A stretch of 64,000 bases of DNA from Nocardia sp. NBC_00508 (GTDB lineage Bacteria > Actinomycetota > Actinomycetes > Mycobacteriales > Mycobacteriaceae): NCBI RefSeq assembly GCF_036346875.1, contig NZ_CP107852.1:620001-684000 (forward strand), given 5' to 3'. Made by a program: the position numbers and the translations under genes. Numbering within the stretch: the first letter of the stretch is position 1; each line of letters starts with the position of its first letter. The notes under the pieces are model-generated. The model was not told the origin of the DNA and ran no database searches. It was given only the letters and a program-made list of their open reading frames with translations. Below are positions 17,203 to 27,173 of the stretch, piece after piece.

Positions 17203-18582
17203 TCAGAAGACCGCACCGGGATTGAGGATACCCTGCGGATCGAACGCGGTTTTGATGCGCCGGTTCAGTTCGAGAGCCTCGGGTCCGAGATATGCAGGTA
17301 GCCAGGCTTTCTTCATCCGCCCGACCCCGTGCTCGCCGGTAATGGTGCCACCCAGAGACAGTGCGAGATCCATTATCTCGCCGAATGCTGTCAGGGCGCG
17401 CTCGGTAAGATCGGCGTCCTCGGGGTCGTAGACGATCAGCGGGTGAGTGTTCCCATCACCGGCATGTGCGACAACAGCTATCGTCACAGCGCGGTCGGCG
17501 GCAATCTGCGCGATCCCAGTGATCAACGCGGGAAGCTCGGTGAGTGGGACGCCTACGTCTTCGAGCAGGAGGCTGCCTTTGCGTTCCAGCGCCGGGAACG
17601 CCGCGCGCCGGGCAGCGCACAGCGCCTCCCCCTCTTCGGGGTCGTCGGTGCTGAATACCTCCGATGCCCGGTGTGATTCGCATGCATCGGCCATGGTCCG
17701 GATCTCCGACGCGGCGTGTCCGCCAGGGGCGTCGGAACGGGCTATCAGGATCGCCTCGGCAGCTCGGTCCAGCCCCATCCGGGTGTAGTCTTCGACGGCA
17801 TTGATCGAGGCGCGGTCCATGAATTCGAGCATCGCCGGTCGCATCGACCGGGTGATGCTGAGCACTGCCGCGGCGGCATCATCGATGTCGTCGAAGGTGG
17901 CCACCAGAGTCGGGCCGGGCAGCTGCGCCGGTAGGAGACGCAGCGTGATCTCGGTGATGACACCGAGAGTGCCTTCGCTGCCGACGAACAGCTTCGTCAT
18001 GGACAGGCCGGCGACGTCTTTGATCCTCGGCCCGCCGAGGCGTACCGCGGTCCCGTCCGCCAGCACCACTTCCAGCCCGAGCACGTAGTCGGTCGTGACG
18101 CCATACTTGACGCAACACAGGCCTCCAGCGTTGGTCGCCACATTGCCTCCGATCGAGCACATCTCGAACGACGAGGGGTCCGGCGGGTACCACAGCCCAT
18201 GGGCGGCAACGGCTTTCTTCACCTCCGCGTTCAGGAGGCCGGGCTGAACCACCGCGGTCCGCGTCACCGGATCGACCGATATCGCACGCATCCGCTCGGT
18301 GCAGAGCACGATCCCGCCCTCCACCGCGGTCGCGCCGCCCGACAGCCCGGTTCCCGCGCCACGCGGGACCACCGCTACCCCCTGCGAACTCGCCCATCGC
18401 ATCACGACCTGTACCTGCTCCGTGCAGCGTGGACGTACTACTGCGATCGGTGTGCTCGCCGCCGGATCCTTTGCCCAGTCCTGGGCGTAACCCGCGGTCA
18501 CGTCCGGATCGGTCGATACCACCGCTTCCGGAAGCTGGGCAACGAGTTCGGCCAAGGGGCTGCGCGCCTGGATGGCAGTCAT
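17203..18582 (-). CDS. FAD-binding oxidoreductase, GlcD/D-lactate dehydrogenase type
   Basis: About 459 residues from ATG 18582, which has GGAG six bases upstream; an upstream ATG at 18642 is unsupported. PRGAGTGLSGGATAVEGGIV (about 74-93) is the VAO/PCMH-type FAD-binding motif, and NVATNAGGLCCVKYGVT continues it. The C-terminal HAGDGNTHP and GEHGVGRMK are the metal-and-substrate motifs of the glycolate oxidase/D-2-hydroxyacid dehydrogenase group. It probably oxidises a D-2-hydroxy acid to the 2-keto acid in the cytosol. It lies between the binding-protein and SDR genes on one strand. It could also be an alkyl-DHAP-synthase relative, but the motifs favour the hydroxyacid branch. Confidence 0.9.
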   Translation of the reverse strand: MTAIQARSPLAELVAQLPEAVVSTDPDVTAGYAQDWAKDPAASTPIAVVRPRCTEQVQVVMRWASSQGVAVVPRGAGTGLSGGATAVEGGIVLCTERMRAISVDPVTRTAVVQPGLLNAEVKKAVAAHGLWYPPDPSSFEMCSIGGNVATNAGGLCCVKYGVTTDYVLGLEVVLADGTAVRLGGPRIKDVAGLSMTKLFVGSEGTLGVITEITLRLLPAQLPGPTLVATFDDIDDAAAAVLSITRSMRPAMLEFMDRASINAVEDYTRMGLDRAAEAILIARSDAPGGHAASEIRTMADACESHRASEVFSTDDPEEGEALCAARRAAFPALERKGSLLLEDVGVPLTELPALITGIAQIAADRAVTIAVVAHAGDGNTHPLIVYDPEDADLTERALTAFGEIMDLALSLGGTITGEHGVGRMKKAWLPAYLGPEALELNRRIKTAFDPQGILNPGAVF

Positions 18583-18658
18583 CGTGTCTCCGATCGTTGT
18601 TGGTGTGCAAGACCTGGCAGGTGCCCCGGCGACGCTTGTCACCGGGGCACCCGCAACA

Positions 18659-20005
18659 TCATGGGATATCAGCCCATGCCGACTTGTATTTGAAGCACGA
18701 GCAGCCTTCGTCGTATTCGAAGGTGCGCGTGGCGCCTACTCCGTCGCTGCGTCCGCTTCCGAAATCTGTCCGGGGAGTCAGCGGCGACTGATACGACGAC
18801 CCGAGCTTCGCGACCGCGTCCCGCAACGATTCGGCGGTCGGATGCTCGACATCACGCAGAGCCTTCTGCAGGAAGAAGAGGGAGTCGCAGATCCCGAGAA
18901 TCTGGAATTCCGACGCGCGAGTGTCGGCCTTCACTCCGGCCTTCTGCAGAATATTTACGCACTCCTTCTGGGCGCCGTTGTCGCCGGGATCCTGTTCGGC
19001 GGTCACGTCGAGCATCGGAAGCCAGCCGACGCCCACCGCACCTTTGAGCTGAGCCTTGGGCTGATTCAGCGCCAAGGCACCGGGCGCTTCCGTGCTGTTC
19101 AAGGCGTAGCGCGGATGGTAGTTCTGCTGCTCGGCCGCCTGCGGGAAGAACCACGATGCCGCCGAGTACGTTCCGACGAACATCACACGATCGATGCCCT
19201 CGTTCTTGAACTGGACGACGAAGTTGTTGGCCTGTGACGCCACCTGGCTGATGCCGGACAGATCGCTGAACGACGACGTCGCCACCGTAGCGGCCACGTT
19301 GACGCCCTTCTTCTCCAACGCGGGCTTCACCACCTTTTCCACGAGTTCCTGCGAACCCGGTTCCTGAATCGAAACCAGGCCGACTTTCGCGCCGTTCCCG
19401 AAATAGTCGGTCTTGGCCAGGTCATCGATCACCGACGTCCAACGTTGTGCGGACAGCACACCGGGCGCGTAGACGTACGGATTCCATTTTTCGAAATCTT
19501 TGTCGTCCACAATCGATCGGGTATTCAGCAGGAATACGGTTTCGTGCTCGACCATACAGTCGACGAGTTGACGCACGGTGCCCGCGGACGCATTGGTCGT
19601 GTAGCCCGCGAATACGGGCGTCTCCTCGGTGAACGCCGCACAAACGGCCTGCATTTCCGGCGCCGTGTCGTCCTCGGTATTCATTCTGAATACCGGCTCG
19701 ACCTTCCGGCCCGCTATGCCCCCATTTTCGTTGATGTGGCGGACAACAGCGTCGACGATTCCCCGCTCATCCGGGATCGTGACCCCCTCCGAGCCGACCT
19801 TCGAGAAAGTATTGTTGCCGACCTTCGGGTCGGTCACGGCAAAGCCGATCTTGATCGCCTCGTCGGTCACACCATGGACGACACCGTCTCCCGATGATTC
19901 ATCGTTGGACGGCGAGCACGCAACCGACGCCAGCGCAACAGCTGCAAGTAGTGCAATTAACCGACCGCCAGCTTTACGATAATGTACTCCACGGACAGTG
20001 GTCAT
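18659..20005 (-). CDS. Substrate-binding lipoprotein of a branched-chain (HAAT) ABC importer
   Basis: A 448-residue exported lipoprotein. The signal peptide has a basic start, a hydrophobic core LIALLAAVALA and a lipobox ending in Cys30 (SVAC), so it should be anchored to the outer face of the membrane. The rest is a type-1 periplasmic-binding fold of the LivK family: DEAIKIGFAVTD, HINENGGIAGRKVEPV, AGYTTNASAGT. No LivHMGF genes are adjacent; the fused permease/ATPase genes at 43432-48521 are the likely partners. Ligand unknown, but similar proteins serve aromatic and steroid-like acids as well as amino acids. First gene of a unit with the FAD oxidase and SDR. Confidence 0.9.
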   Translation of the reverse strand: MTTVRGVHYRKAGGRLIALLAAVALASVACSPSNDESSGDGVVHGVTDEAIKIGFAVTDPKVGNNTFSKVGSEGVTIPDERGIVDAVVRHINENGGIAGRKVEPVFRMNTEDDTAPEMQAVCAAFTEETPVFAGYTTNASAGTVRQLVDCMVEHETVFLLNTRSIVDDKDFEKWNPYVYAPGVLSAQRWTSVIDDLAKTDYFGNGAKVGLVSIQEPGSQELVEKVVKPALEKKGVNVAATVATSSFSDLSGISQVASQANNFVVQFKNEGIDRVMFVGTYSAASWFFPQAAEQQNYHPRYALNSTEAPGALALNQPKAQLKGAVGVGWLPMLDVTAEQDPGDNGAQKECVNILQKAGVKADTRASEFQILGICDSLFFLQKALRDVEHPTAESLRDAVAKLGSSYQSPLTPRTDFGSGRSDGVGATRTFEYDEGCSCFKYKSAWADIP

Positions 20006-20702
20006 TCTTACTTCCTCTCACGTGCCTGTGGCGCAGGGCTGGAATATTTGCTGTGTGCATCGCAACACACAGCCACCCGGGGAGGTAGTAGCGCGGCTAG
20101 TAGAGTTAGCGCAGTCATATCTTCTTATTCCGCGGCCACATCAATGCGGTACACCGGCGCTTGAAGGCGCGAGTATCGCGTCGCCACATGAACGAAGGCC
20201 GATTTCAGGCACACGACGACGCGCGGCAGACTTCGCGAGGCCGAGCCGACGCGGCCAGCAGTGGTCCGCCCGGCTCGTTGCCACCTCGACGTCATACCCA
20301 CCTGATCGATCCAGCCGTCCACGCCCGCATGCGCGCGGTTCGGGACCATGCCGACACGACCTGGAGAACGGCACACAACGGAGGTCGCCCGAGCGACCAC
20401 TGGCACACAATTAGCAAATGCTAAGGTGCGCTAACATCCCCTTCCGGACAGCCGAGCGGGAGCGACCGATCCGAGCACTCCGCCGGAGCGGTGAAACAGT
20501 GCAGGGCAAGTCGGTCACAGGTCCATGTTCGACCGCTTCTACCTTGGATATTCAGGACTCGACCGGCCTCGCGAGACCCAACTCCGGCCACACCGCAACG
20601 GGGCGGCAACGCGCACCACAGGCCGCGGCCATGCGGTAGGACGACCATTATGTAAGTTAACGTGTATAGACATTTTCGAGTCGACCGTGTTAAAGTTAAC
20701 CG
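20006..20702. promoter_or_regulatory. Divergent promoter region of the binding-lipoprotein and LAL regulator genes
   Basis: About 700 bases without a convincing gene. It holds an inverted repeat at 20411-20424 (TTAGCA, two bases, TGCTAA), a minus-strand copy of the shared 14-base motif at 20650-20663 (ACGTTAACTTACAT), and AGTTAAC twice, at 20655 and 20694. The second AGTTAAC is followed by CCG and then the GTG start of the LAL gene. The last 60 bases are clearly AT-rich. Confidence 0.6.
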
Positions 20703-23531
20703 GTGGACACGGTCACGACCAGCGTCTCGTCAGCGGCGACATTGCTCGTCGGACGTGACGATGAACTAGGCGTCCTGCGGCGAGCGCTCACGCAAGCAAC
20801 CCAGGCCGCCGTGACCGTCGTCGTGGTGCGCGGCGAGGCCGGCATCGGCAAGACGCTGTTGATCGACAAATTCCTCGAAGAAGCCACGAAACGTGGCGCG
20901 CAGATCATCGCCGGGCGCGCAGATCTACTCGAGCGTGGGATCCCCTACGCGCCGATCCATCATGCGCTCGCCCGGATTGTCCCGCACGCATCCGAGTCGA
21001 TTTCGCCATTGGTCGAACGAGCTATCGACGCGATGAGCGCGTCGTCCGAACGCAAACTCGAGCGACGAACCGAACTGGCGCTCGATGCGTGCTGGCGCCT
21101 CATCCACCGGCTCGCGGCGGACCAGACGACCGTCCTCGCGATCGATGATCTCCACGCCGCAGACGAGGACACCATCGCGCTGCTGGCCGCGTTGACCCGA
21201 AGACTCGCCGGTCTTCCGGTGCTCATCCTGATCAGCGCGCGGTCCGACGACCTCATCGCACTGGGGGACATCAACCGGTTTCTCGCACCGATCGCATCCG
21301 AATCCCGCACCAGCATCATCGAGTTGGGCCCGCTGAGCAAAGAGCATGTCGGCCGAATCCTCGAGGAAATCGCGGGTGGTCCGGTTGCGGCAACTGTGGT
21401 GGACGGCGTTTACGACCGGTCCGGAGGAAATGCCTTCTTTGTCGCCGAGCTCTGCGCCGCGATGAGCGATCGTGGTGGCCTGCAGTTGGATACCGATCGA
21501 CGCCTCGCATTACGCGAAGATCGGGTATGGCCCACCCGTTCGCTGGCAGTAATCCAGCGCATCCTTCCCTTGGGCGGGCCCGTCCTCACATTGGCCCGCG
21601 TCTTGTCCGCCAGTGGAGATCTTCGCTTGAGCCATCTTCCGGCCATTGCGCAAGTCGCGAAACTGTCGGATATCGAGGCCGAGACCGCCTTCGACAGCCT
21701 CGTTCGTGCCCACCTGCTCGTCCGACGTCCCGACGGATCGTTCGGCTTCCGCCATGAAATCCTCCGGGAGGCTTTGTACGAGGATTTGAGCCCCACCGCA
21801 CGACGGCGAATTCATATCGACCTCGCGACCCAGCTGCTCGACGCCAGACAGCGTGGCCATTCGGTGGACATCACGATTGTCGCGACCCACGCGGTCGCAG
21901 CGACTGATGGGCCGGATGAGACCGCGGCAGCGCTTGCCCAGGAGTGCGGCGACGCAGTCTGCGACTTCGCGCCCTTATCCGCAGCAAATTGGTATCACAC
22001 TGCCGTACGCCTCACACCACCCCGCTGCGAGCTACGGTTCATCCGGTTGGCGCGAAATGCCCGGGCGCTGATGTGCGCTCAGATCGTGCCCGAGGCCATC
22101 GCCAGGGCACGCGAAGCGCTGAAAGGCCTGACCGATCCATCCGAACGAGCACGCTGCTTGTCGATAGTCACCGCGGCGCTCCTGCGGTCGGGCAACGTCG
22201 ACGCCGAGGCGGAGGCGCTCGCACTGCTCGACTCGGAAATCAGCCGAGTCGGCAGCGTACCGCCGCGGTTGCTGATCGACCGAAGCTCGACGCTGACGGC
22301 CTTGAGTCGGTTCGATGAAGCCGCCGCGGATGTCGAGTTGGCCAGATCCCTGGCCTCGGTGGACAGCACGGACTACCTACTGGCGCTCACCAATGCGGTG
22401 CGATTGGCGGAGACCAGAGGGCACCTCGCGGATGTCGACAACATGCTGAAGGAGTTGCTGCGGGTGGCTCCGCGACTCTCCCGCCACACACAGATTCTGT
22501 CTTATAGCCTCGCTGCGCAGGTTCTCGCCCACGAGAGCCGAATCGAACTGGCGCAGCCCCAACTCGAACGCGCACGGAAGTTGATCCGCGATGGAGACGA
22601 TGACGCCGTCGATGAACGCCTCGAGATGGCGGAGACATTGATCGACTTCTATCGCGGAGAGTGGGATGAGGCAATTGTGCGGGCAGTCGATCAGAGTGAG
22701 CACTCGGTGGGCACAGGAGTCTCCGCGTGTCTCCCCTATCTGGAGTTCGTGGAAACCACCATCCGGGCGTCACGGGGGGACCTGGCAGGCGCACGACAGA
22801 TCGCCGCACGTTCGGGTTCCCCCTCCTCGCCGGCGTTGAGAGCGATCCGGTCCGGCACGCGAGGCTGGCTGGAACTGTTCACCGGACGGCCGAGGGAGGC
22901 ATGCGAAGAACTGACGGCAGGATTGTCGGACACGGCCGACACGATGAATCGCGCGTTGCTTCTGGCATTGCTCGCACGCGCGCATCATGCGCTGGGAAAC
23001 ACGAACGCCGCGAAGTCACACCTGAATACCTGCGTGGACCTCGAAGCGAACTACCCTGTTCCGCGCGTCAGAATCGAGACAAGGCTGGCGATAGCGGAAG
23101 TATCCCGTGATCCCGCGGCCGCACGTGAAGCGTTCGAGATCGCCTCTGCCACAAATATGCCCTTCTTTGCGGCTCGAGCGCAGCTGCTGCGCGGCGAACT
23201 CGACGACGAGCCCGCCGATGTCCTCGCCGACGCATGGCACCGCTTCCGTGTGTTGCGAGCCGATGTGTGGCGACGCAGAAGTGGTGCCGCCCTTCGAGTT
23301 CGCGGCTTCCCCGTCCCGCGGGCGCCACGGCGTCAGCCGGACAAACTCAACGAGGTCGAAAAGGACATCGTCAATCTGGTTCGAGAAGGGTTGAGCAACG
23401 GGCAGATCGCAGAAAGGCTTTCGTACAGCAAGCACACCATCAATGCGTATCTCACCCGCATCTATGCACGGACCGGTTACTCGTCCCGATACGACCTACT
23501 TCGTGGCGAGCCCGCCAACACTGGTAGCTGA
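20703..23531 (+). CDS. LAL-type LuxR family transcriptional regulator (large ATPase)
   Basis: A 942-residue regulator. The N-terminal AAA-type ATPase has Walker A GEAGIGKT (44-51) and Walker B VLAIDDLH (144-151). A long helical repeat region fills the middle. A C-terminal LuxR helix-turn-helix (about 880-935) includes GLSNGQIAERLSYSKHTINA. MalT and many cluster-bound actinobacterial activators share this plan; they respond to a ligand and activate nearby catabolic genes. The GTG start has no Shine-Dalgarno and sits right behind GTTAACCG, so the message may be leaderless. A copy of the shared motif lies 40 bases upstream. It is a good candidate for the pathway activator. Confidence 0.9.
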   Translation: MDTVTTSVSSAATLLVGRDDELGVLRRALTQATQAAVTVVVVRGEAGIGKTLLIDKFLEEATKRGAQIIAGRADLLERGIPYAPIHHALARIVPHASESISPLVERAIDAMSASSERKLERRTELALDACWRLIHRLAADQTTVLAIDDLHAADEDTIALLAALTRRLAGLPVLILISARSDDLIALGDINRFLAPIASESRTSIIELGPLSKEHVGRILEEIAGGPVAATVVDGVYDRSGGNAFFVAELCAAMSDRGGLQLDTDRRLALREDRVWPTRSLAVIQRILPLGGPVLTLARVLSASGDLRLSHLPAIAQVAKLSDIEAETAFDSLVRAHLLVRRPDGSFGFRHEILREALYEDLSPTARRRIHIDLATQLLDARQRGHSVDITIVATHAVAATDGPDETAAALAQECGDAVCDFAPLSAANWYHTAVRLTPPRCELRFIRLARNARALMCAQIVPEAIARAREALKGLTDPSERARCLSIVTAALLRSGNVDAEAEALALLDSEISRVGSVPPRLLIDRSSTLTALSRFDEAAADVELARSLASVDSTDYLLALTNAVRLAETRGHLADVDNMLKELLRVAPRLSRHTQILSYSLAAQVLAHESRIELAQPQLERARKLIRDGDDDAVDERLEMAETLIDFYRGEWDEAIVRAVDQSEHSVGTGVSACLPYLEFVETTIRASRGDLAGARQIAARSGSPSSPALRAIRSGTRGWLELFTGRPREACEELTAGLSDTADTMNRALLLALLARAHHALGNTNAAKSHLNTCVDLEANYPVPRVRIETRLAIAEVSRDPAAAREAFEIASATNMPFFAARAQLLRGELDDEPADVLADAWHRFRVLRADVWRRRSGAALRVRGFPVPRAPRRQPDKLNEVEKDIVNLVREGLSNGQIAERLSYSKHTINAYLTRIYARTGYSSRYDLLRGEPANTGS

Positions 23532-23733
23532 CCACCCTCGAGATGCGGTCGCGCGCGGATCGGCACGGGCTGAGCCCGCACAACGGCCGCCGTCTTCGTC
23601 TGCAGTCATGCCCCGAGTGTCCGACGGCCGAGCCGCTCGACTCACAGCCCTGCCCTCGAGATCGAAGCACACTCTCCAGCGTCGTGGCTGTCGGCGGCTC
23701 GACCCGCCTCGGGTATCACCCGGTCATCTGCCC

Positions 23734-24921
23734 TCAGGCACGTTCACTCGCCACTGCCGCCTCGCCGCCGTCGACCTCACGGTCGGGCAGGTCGCGCCCG
23801 ATGATCTCCTTCATGATTTCGGTTGTGCCTGCGTAGATCGTCGATGCACGTGAGTCGATAAAGGCACGGGCGACCGGCGACTCCACCATGTACCCGTACC
23901 CTCCGAAGATCTGAACACACCGATCAACAGTTCGCTTGTAGAGTTCGCTCGCGTACCATTTTCCCTTTGCGGCGTCCACCGGGGTCAGGGACGCAGCGTC
24001 GAGCGCGGAGACCGATCTGTCCAAGTAAGCCTCTGCCACATCCAGTTCCGTGGCAATTTCCGCAAGCACGAATCTGATGTGCTGCTGATCGACAAGCGGT
24101 TTACCGAATGCGAAGCGAGTGGAGGCATAGCTTCGCGTGACCTCATAGATACTCCGCGCCGAGGTGTACGACTGAGCGGCCACGCTGAGACGCTCCCTGG
24201 GCAGATTGAACATCATGTGCGACAATCCTGACCCCACATCACCGATCACGTTCCCGGCCGGTACCCGAACGTTCTCGAAGAAGAGCTCAGCCGTGTCCTG
24301 AGAATGAAGGCCGACCTTGTCCAGCTTCCGTCCGCGGACAAAACCCTCCATGCCCTCCTCGACTACCAGCAGACTGAAATCACTTCGCCCCGATCCCGTC
24401 CTGGCCGCCACGATGACCATATCGGCACACGTACCGCAGGAGATGAACGTCTTCGACCCGTTCAGAATCCAGGCGTCACCATCCCTGCGGGCAGTCGTGC
24501 GGATTCCTCGCAAGTCGCTACCGGCGGCAGGTTCCGTCATCGCCATCGCGCAGATGCGTTCCCCCGATGCGAGCCCAGGTAGCCAGCGCTGCTTCTGTTC
24601 TTCGGTCGTAAGCTCGAGGAGGTACCGCAGAACCACATCGTCGAACAACCCGAGTGTGACGTTGAAGCTCGTGGTGAAAACCCGTGCGCTTTCCTCACAT
24701 ACGATCATCCTGTACCGATAGTCAGCCACACCGGAACCACCGTACGCCTCCGGAATCTCCAGACCGAAGATGCCGTGGCGTGCGGCCAGCGGGTAAACAC
24801 CTCGATCGATGATCCGGCCTCTCTCCCAATCCTCGTAGTGTGGGACGACATCACGCTGGAAGAAGTTTCGGACGGTATCTCGATACAATTCGTGGTCGGA
24901 ATTATATAGATCGCGGCGCAT
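23734..24921 (-). CDS. Acyl-CoA dehydrogenase, LCAD/IVD-like active site
   Basis: A 395-residue FAD enzyme. MAMTEPAAGSDLRGIRTT is the flavin and substrate loop. The usual C-terminal glutamate is Ala in IYAGTTEIMK, while LPRERLSVAAQ places Glu244 on the helix used as catalytic base by long-chain and isovaleryl-CoA dehydrogenases. It should therefore be active, possibly on branched or bulky acyl-CoAs. GAGGA precedes ATG 24921. Single gene; its stop faces the convergent LAL gene about 200 bases away. The 198 bases upstream of its start also hold the 3' side of the SnoaL-like gene on the same strand. Confidence 0.92.
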   Translation of the reverse strand: MRRDLYNSDHELYRDTVRNFFQRDVVPHYEDWERGRIIDRGVYPLAARHGIFGLEIPEAYGGSGVADYRYRMIVCEESARVFTTSFNVTLGLFDDVVLRYLLELTTEEQKQRWLPGLASGERICAMAMTEPAAGSDLRGIRTTARRDGDAWILNGSKTFISCGTCADMVIVAARTGSGRSDFSLLVVEEGMEGFVRGRKLDKVGLHSQDTAELFFENVRVPAGNVIGDVGSGLSHMMFNLPRERLSVAAQSYTSARSIYEVTRSYASTRFAFGKPLVDQQHIRFVLAEIATELDVAEAYLDRSVSALDAASLTPVDAAKGKWYASELYKRTVDRCVQIFGGYGYMVESPVARAFIDSRASTIYAGTTEIMKEIIGRDLPDREVDGGEAAVASERA

Positions 24922-25119
24922 GGGCTTCCTCGGATTTCCCCGGAGACCGGGTCGTGCCGACGCCGATCTCTATTTCAATGGAATGCACGATAGCGGAACC
25001 CGGCCAGACAGCCCGGTATCGTCATCCCGAACTCTATCGGTATAGAACAGGGCGCGTCAGTGCAACGTATAGGGCTGTTAGCCGTCGAACGCACGCAGGA
25101 TCATGTACGCTCCGGCGCG

Positions 25120-25515
25120 TTATCGAAGATCGTGTGCAGATTCCGAAGAGCTGGGAAGATGGAGGTCGGAATACTCATCGACGCGGGCGATCAGGCCGCC
25201 GTCATCGACGGTGACCACGACACAGACATCCGCGTCTATCTCGGTTCCGTCGGGCGCGGTGGAGCGAATGCGGTGCTGCTCGGCCACTCGATGGCCCTGC
25301 ACGATCTGACGAACGTCCTCATACCTGTGCCGCCCCATCGAGCGTTCCATGGACGCCAGGATCTTCCTGTTCGACAGGATAGCCAGCGGAACTTCGGGAC
25401 CCCCGTTGCGGGACAGCACCGCGTCCGGAGCGATAAGCGACCTGATCCGCTCACCGTCGCGCGCTTCCAAAGCGTCGAAGAAATGGCGGCACACGATGGC
25501 GGGTTCAGCAGACAA
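25120..25515 (-). CDS. SnoaL-like (NTF2-fold) protein
   Basis: A small alpha+beta barrel of about 131 residues. The stretches IVCRHFFDALEARDGERIRS and LIAPDAVLSRNGG, and a final strand-rich part ending VDEYSDLHLPS, fit SnoaL-like polyketide cyclase or ketosteroid isomerase-type folds. I favour the TTG start at 25515, which has AAGGGA seven bases upstream; an ATG at 25605 inside the ligase gene is the alternative. Last gene of the hydrolase-ligase-SnoaL unit. Such proteins can isomerise, hydrate or simply bind a cyclic substrate; catalytic residues cannot be assigned. Confidence 0.65.
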   Translation of the reverse strand: MSAEPAIVCRHFFDALEARDGERIRSLIAPDAVLSRNGGPEVPLAILSNRKILASMERSMGRHRYEDVRQIVQGHRVAEQHRIRSTAPDGTEIDADVCVVVTVDDGGLIARVDEYSDLHLPSSSESAHDLR

Positions 25516-25574
25516 GAACTCGTCCCTTCTTCTTCGAGCCAGAGGCAGACGACCGGATTCGGTTGCCGTCGCAC

Positions 25575-27173
25575 TCAGGAAATTCGATGCTCGTAACCGC
25601 TCCATTCAGACTCTCTCAGCAAGAACTTCTGAATCTTTCCAGTGGCGGTCTTCGGCAACTCCCCGAAAACGACACGCTTCGGAGCTTTGAAATGCGCCAA
25701 CCTCTGGCGTACGTGGTCGATTATTCCGGCTTCCGTCGGAACGGAACCGTCACGTACACAGACGTATGCCGCGGGCACTTCACCCCACTTCTCATCCGGC
25801 ACAGCAATGACGGCGACCTCGAAGACCGCAGGGTGAGATGCGATTGCCTGCTCGACCTCGATCGACGAGATGTTCTCCCCACCGGAGATGATGATGTCTT
25901 TCGAACGATCCTTCAGCTCCAGATAATGGTCCGAGTGCAACACGCCGATATCTCCCGAACGGAACCATCCTTCGGTCAGCGCCTGTCGCGTTGCCTCGGA
26001 GTTCTTCAGGTATCCCCGCATGACATTATTTCCACGGAACACGACTTCACCCTGCGCTACTCCGTCCGCTGGGACATCGTTCCCGTTGTCGTCGAGAACC
26101 CGCGGCGGGCGCGAAATGATCGTCGGTATGCCTTGCCGCGCATGAAGGCGCGCCAGCTCGTCCGGTTCGGCGTCGAACCACTCGGGTTGCAACTCGTTGA
26201 TGACAGCAGGCCCGAGTGTCTCGGTGAGTCCATACAGGTGAGTCACGTCCATACCCAGGTCGGCCAGTCGCTGGAGGAGCGCAGGCGATGGCGGGGCACC
26301 ACCCGTTCCGACCCGCAACCTGCGCCCGTCCAGCGCACGGGCTTCCTGGGCTGCAGCGAGTGAGCTCAGAACGGTAGGGGCGCCATTCAGATGGGAAATC
26401 GTTTCGCGGCGAATCAGCCGCCATGCGGTGTCCGCGTCGAACCGGCGCAGGCAGACGTGGGTGCCCCCGCATGCCGTCACCGCATACACGAATGCCCAAC
26501 CGTGACAGTGAAATATCGGCAGTGTCCACAGCATTCTCGTCGACGCGTCGAGTTGGCTGTGTGCATACATCGAAAGAGATTGAAGGTACACTCCGCGATG
26601 GCTGAATATGACACCTTTGGGATTTCCGGTTGTTCCACTCGTGTAGTTGACGGAGAATACGGACAGCTCATACGTTATTTCCGCCTTCGACCGAGCAGAA
26701 TCGCGCAGAAGAGCTTCATAGCCGTCCTGCGGCCCACCGATTCGGATCAACTCGATCCGAAGTCCGGTGCGGCCCAAGGCATCCGTGGCCACATCGGTCA
26801 ACGACTCATCGACGAGCAGGACCCCGACCTCCGCGTGGTCGAGAATATAGGCCAGCTCACTGCCGTTCAATCGCGTATTGAGCGGGACGAGGGCAGAACC
26901 GGCCAACGGCACCCCGTAGTGAGCTTCGATCATCGCGTGGGTATTCGGCGCCAAGATCGCGACGGGCGCGCCACCCGCCATGCTCTGGATCCCGGTAGCC
27001 AACCGTCGCGAACGGTCCGCCAGTTCGGCATAGGTGAACCGCCGATCACCGTCGACGACGGCCAGGCGCTGGGCGTACACGTGCTCGGCACGGTCGAGGA
27101 ACGAAAGCGGGGTGAGTGGCTGGAATCCGGGCAACTCCGAGCCGCCCGCGCCGACATCCGAGTCAGACTTCAT
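25575..27173 (-). CDS. AMP-forming acyl-CoA synthetase (FadD-like)
   Basis: A 532-residue ANL-family ligase that makes an acyl-adenylate and then the CoA thioester. YTSGTTGNPKGV is the P-loop-like motif, GLTETLGP the adenine-binding motif, GWFRSGDIG holds the ribose-binding Asp, and the C-terminal TATGKIQKF holds the catalytic Lys. Its ATG overlaps the end of the alpha/beta hydrolase gene by 11 bases, so translation is coupled. Hydrolase then ligase suggests that an ester or ring-opened product is freed and then activated. One of four CoA ligases in the window, consistent with several distinct acids along the pathway. Confidence 0.92.
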   Translation of the reverse strand: MKSDSDVGAGGSELPGFQPLTPLSFLDRAEHVYAQRLAVVDGDRRFTYAELADRSRRLATGIQSMAGGAPVAILAPNTHAMIEAHYGVPLAGSALVPLNTRLNGSELAYILDHAEVGVLLVDESLTDVATDALGRTGLRIELIRIGGPQDGYEALLRDSARSKAEITYELSVFSVNYTSGTTGNPKGVIFSHRGVYLQSLSMYAHSQLDASTRMLWTLPIFHCHGWAFVYAVTACGGTHVCLRRFDADTAWRLIRRETISHLNGAPTVLSSLAAAQEARALDGRRLRVGTGGAPPSPALLQRLADLGMDVTHLYGLTETLGPAVINELQPEWFDAEPDELARLHARQGIPTIISRPPRVLDDNGNDVPADGVAQGEVVFRGNNVMRGYLKNSEATRQALTEGWFRSGDIGVLHSDHYLELKDRSKDIIISGGENISSIEVEQAIASHPAVFEVAVIAVPDEKWGEVPAAYVCVRDGSVPTEAGIIDHVRQRLAHFKAPKRVVFGELPKTATGKIQKFLLRESEWSGYEHRIS

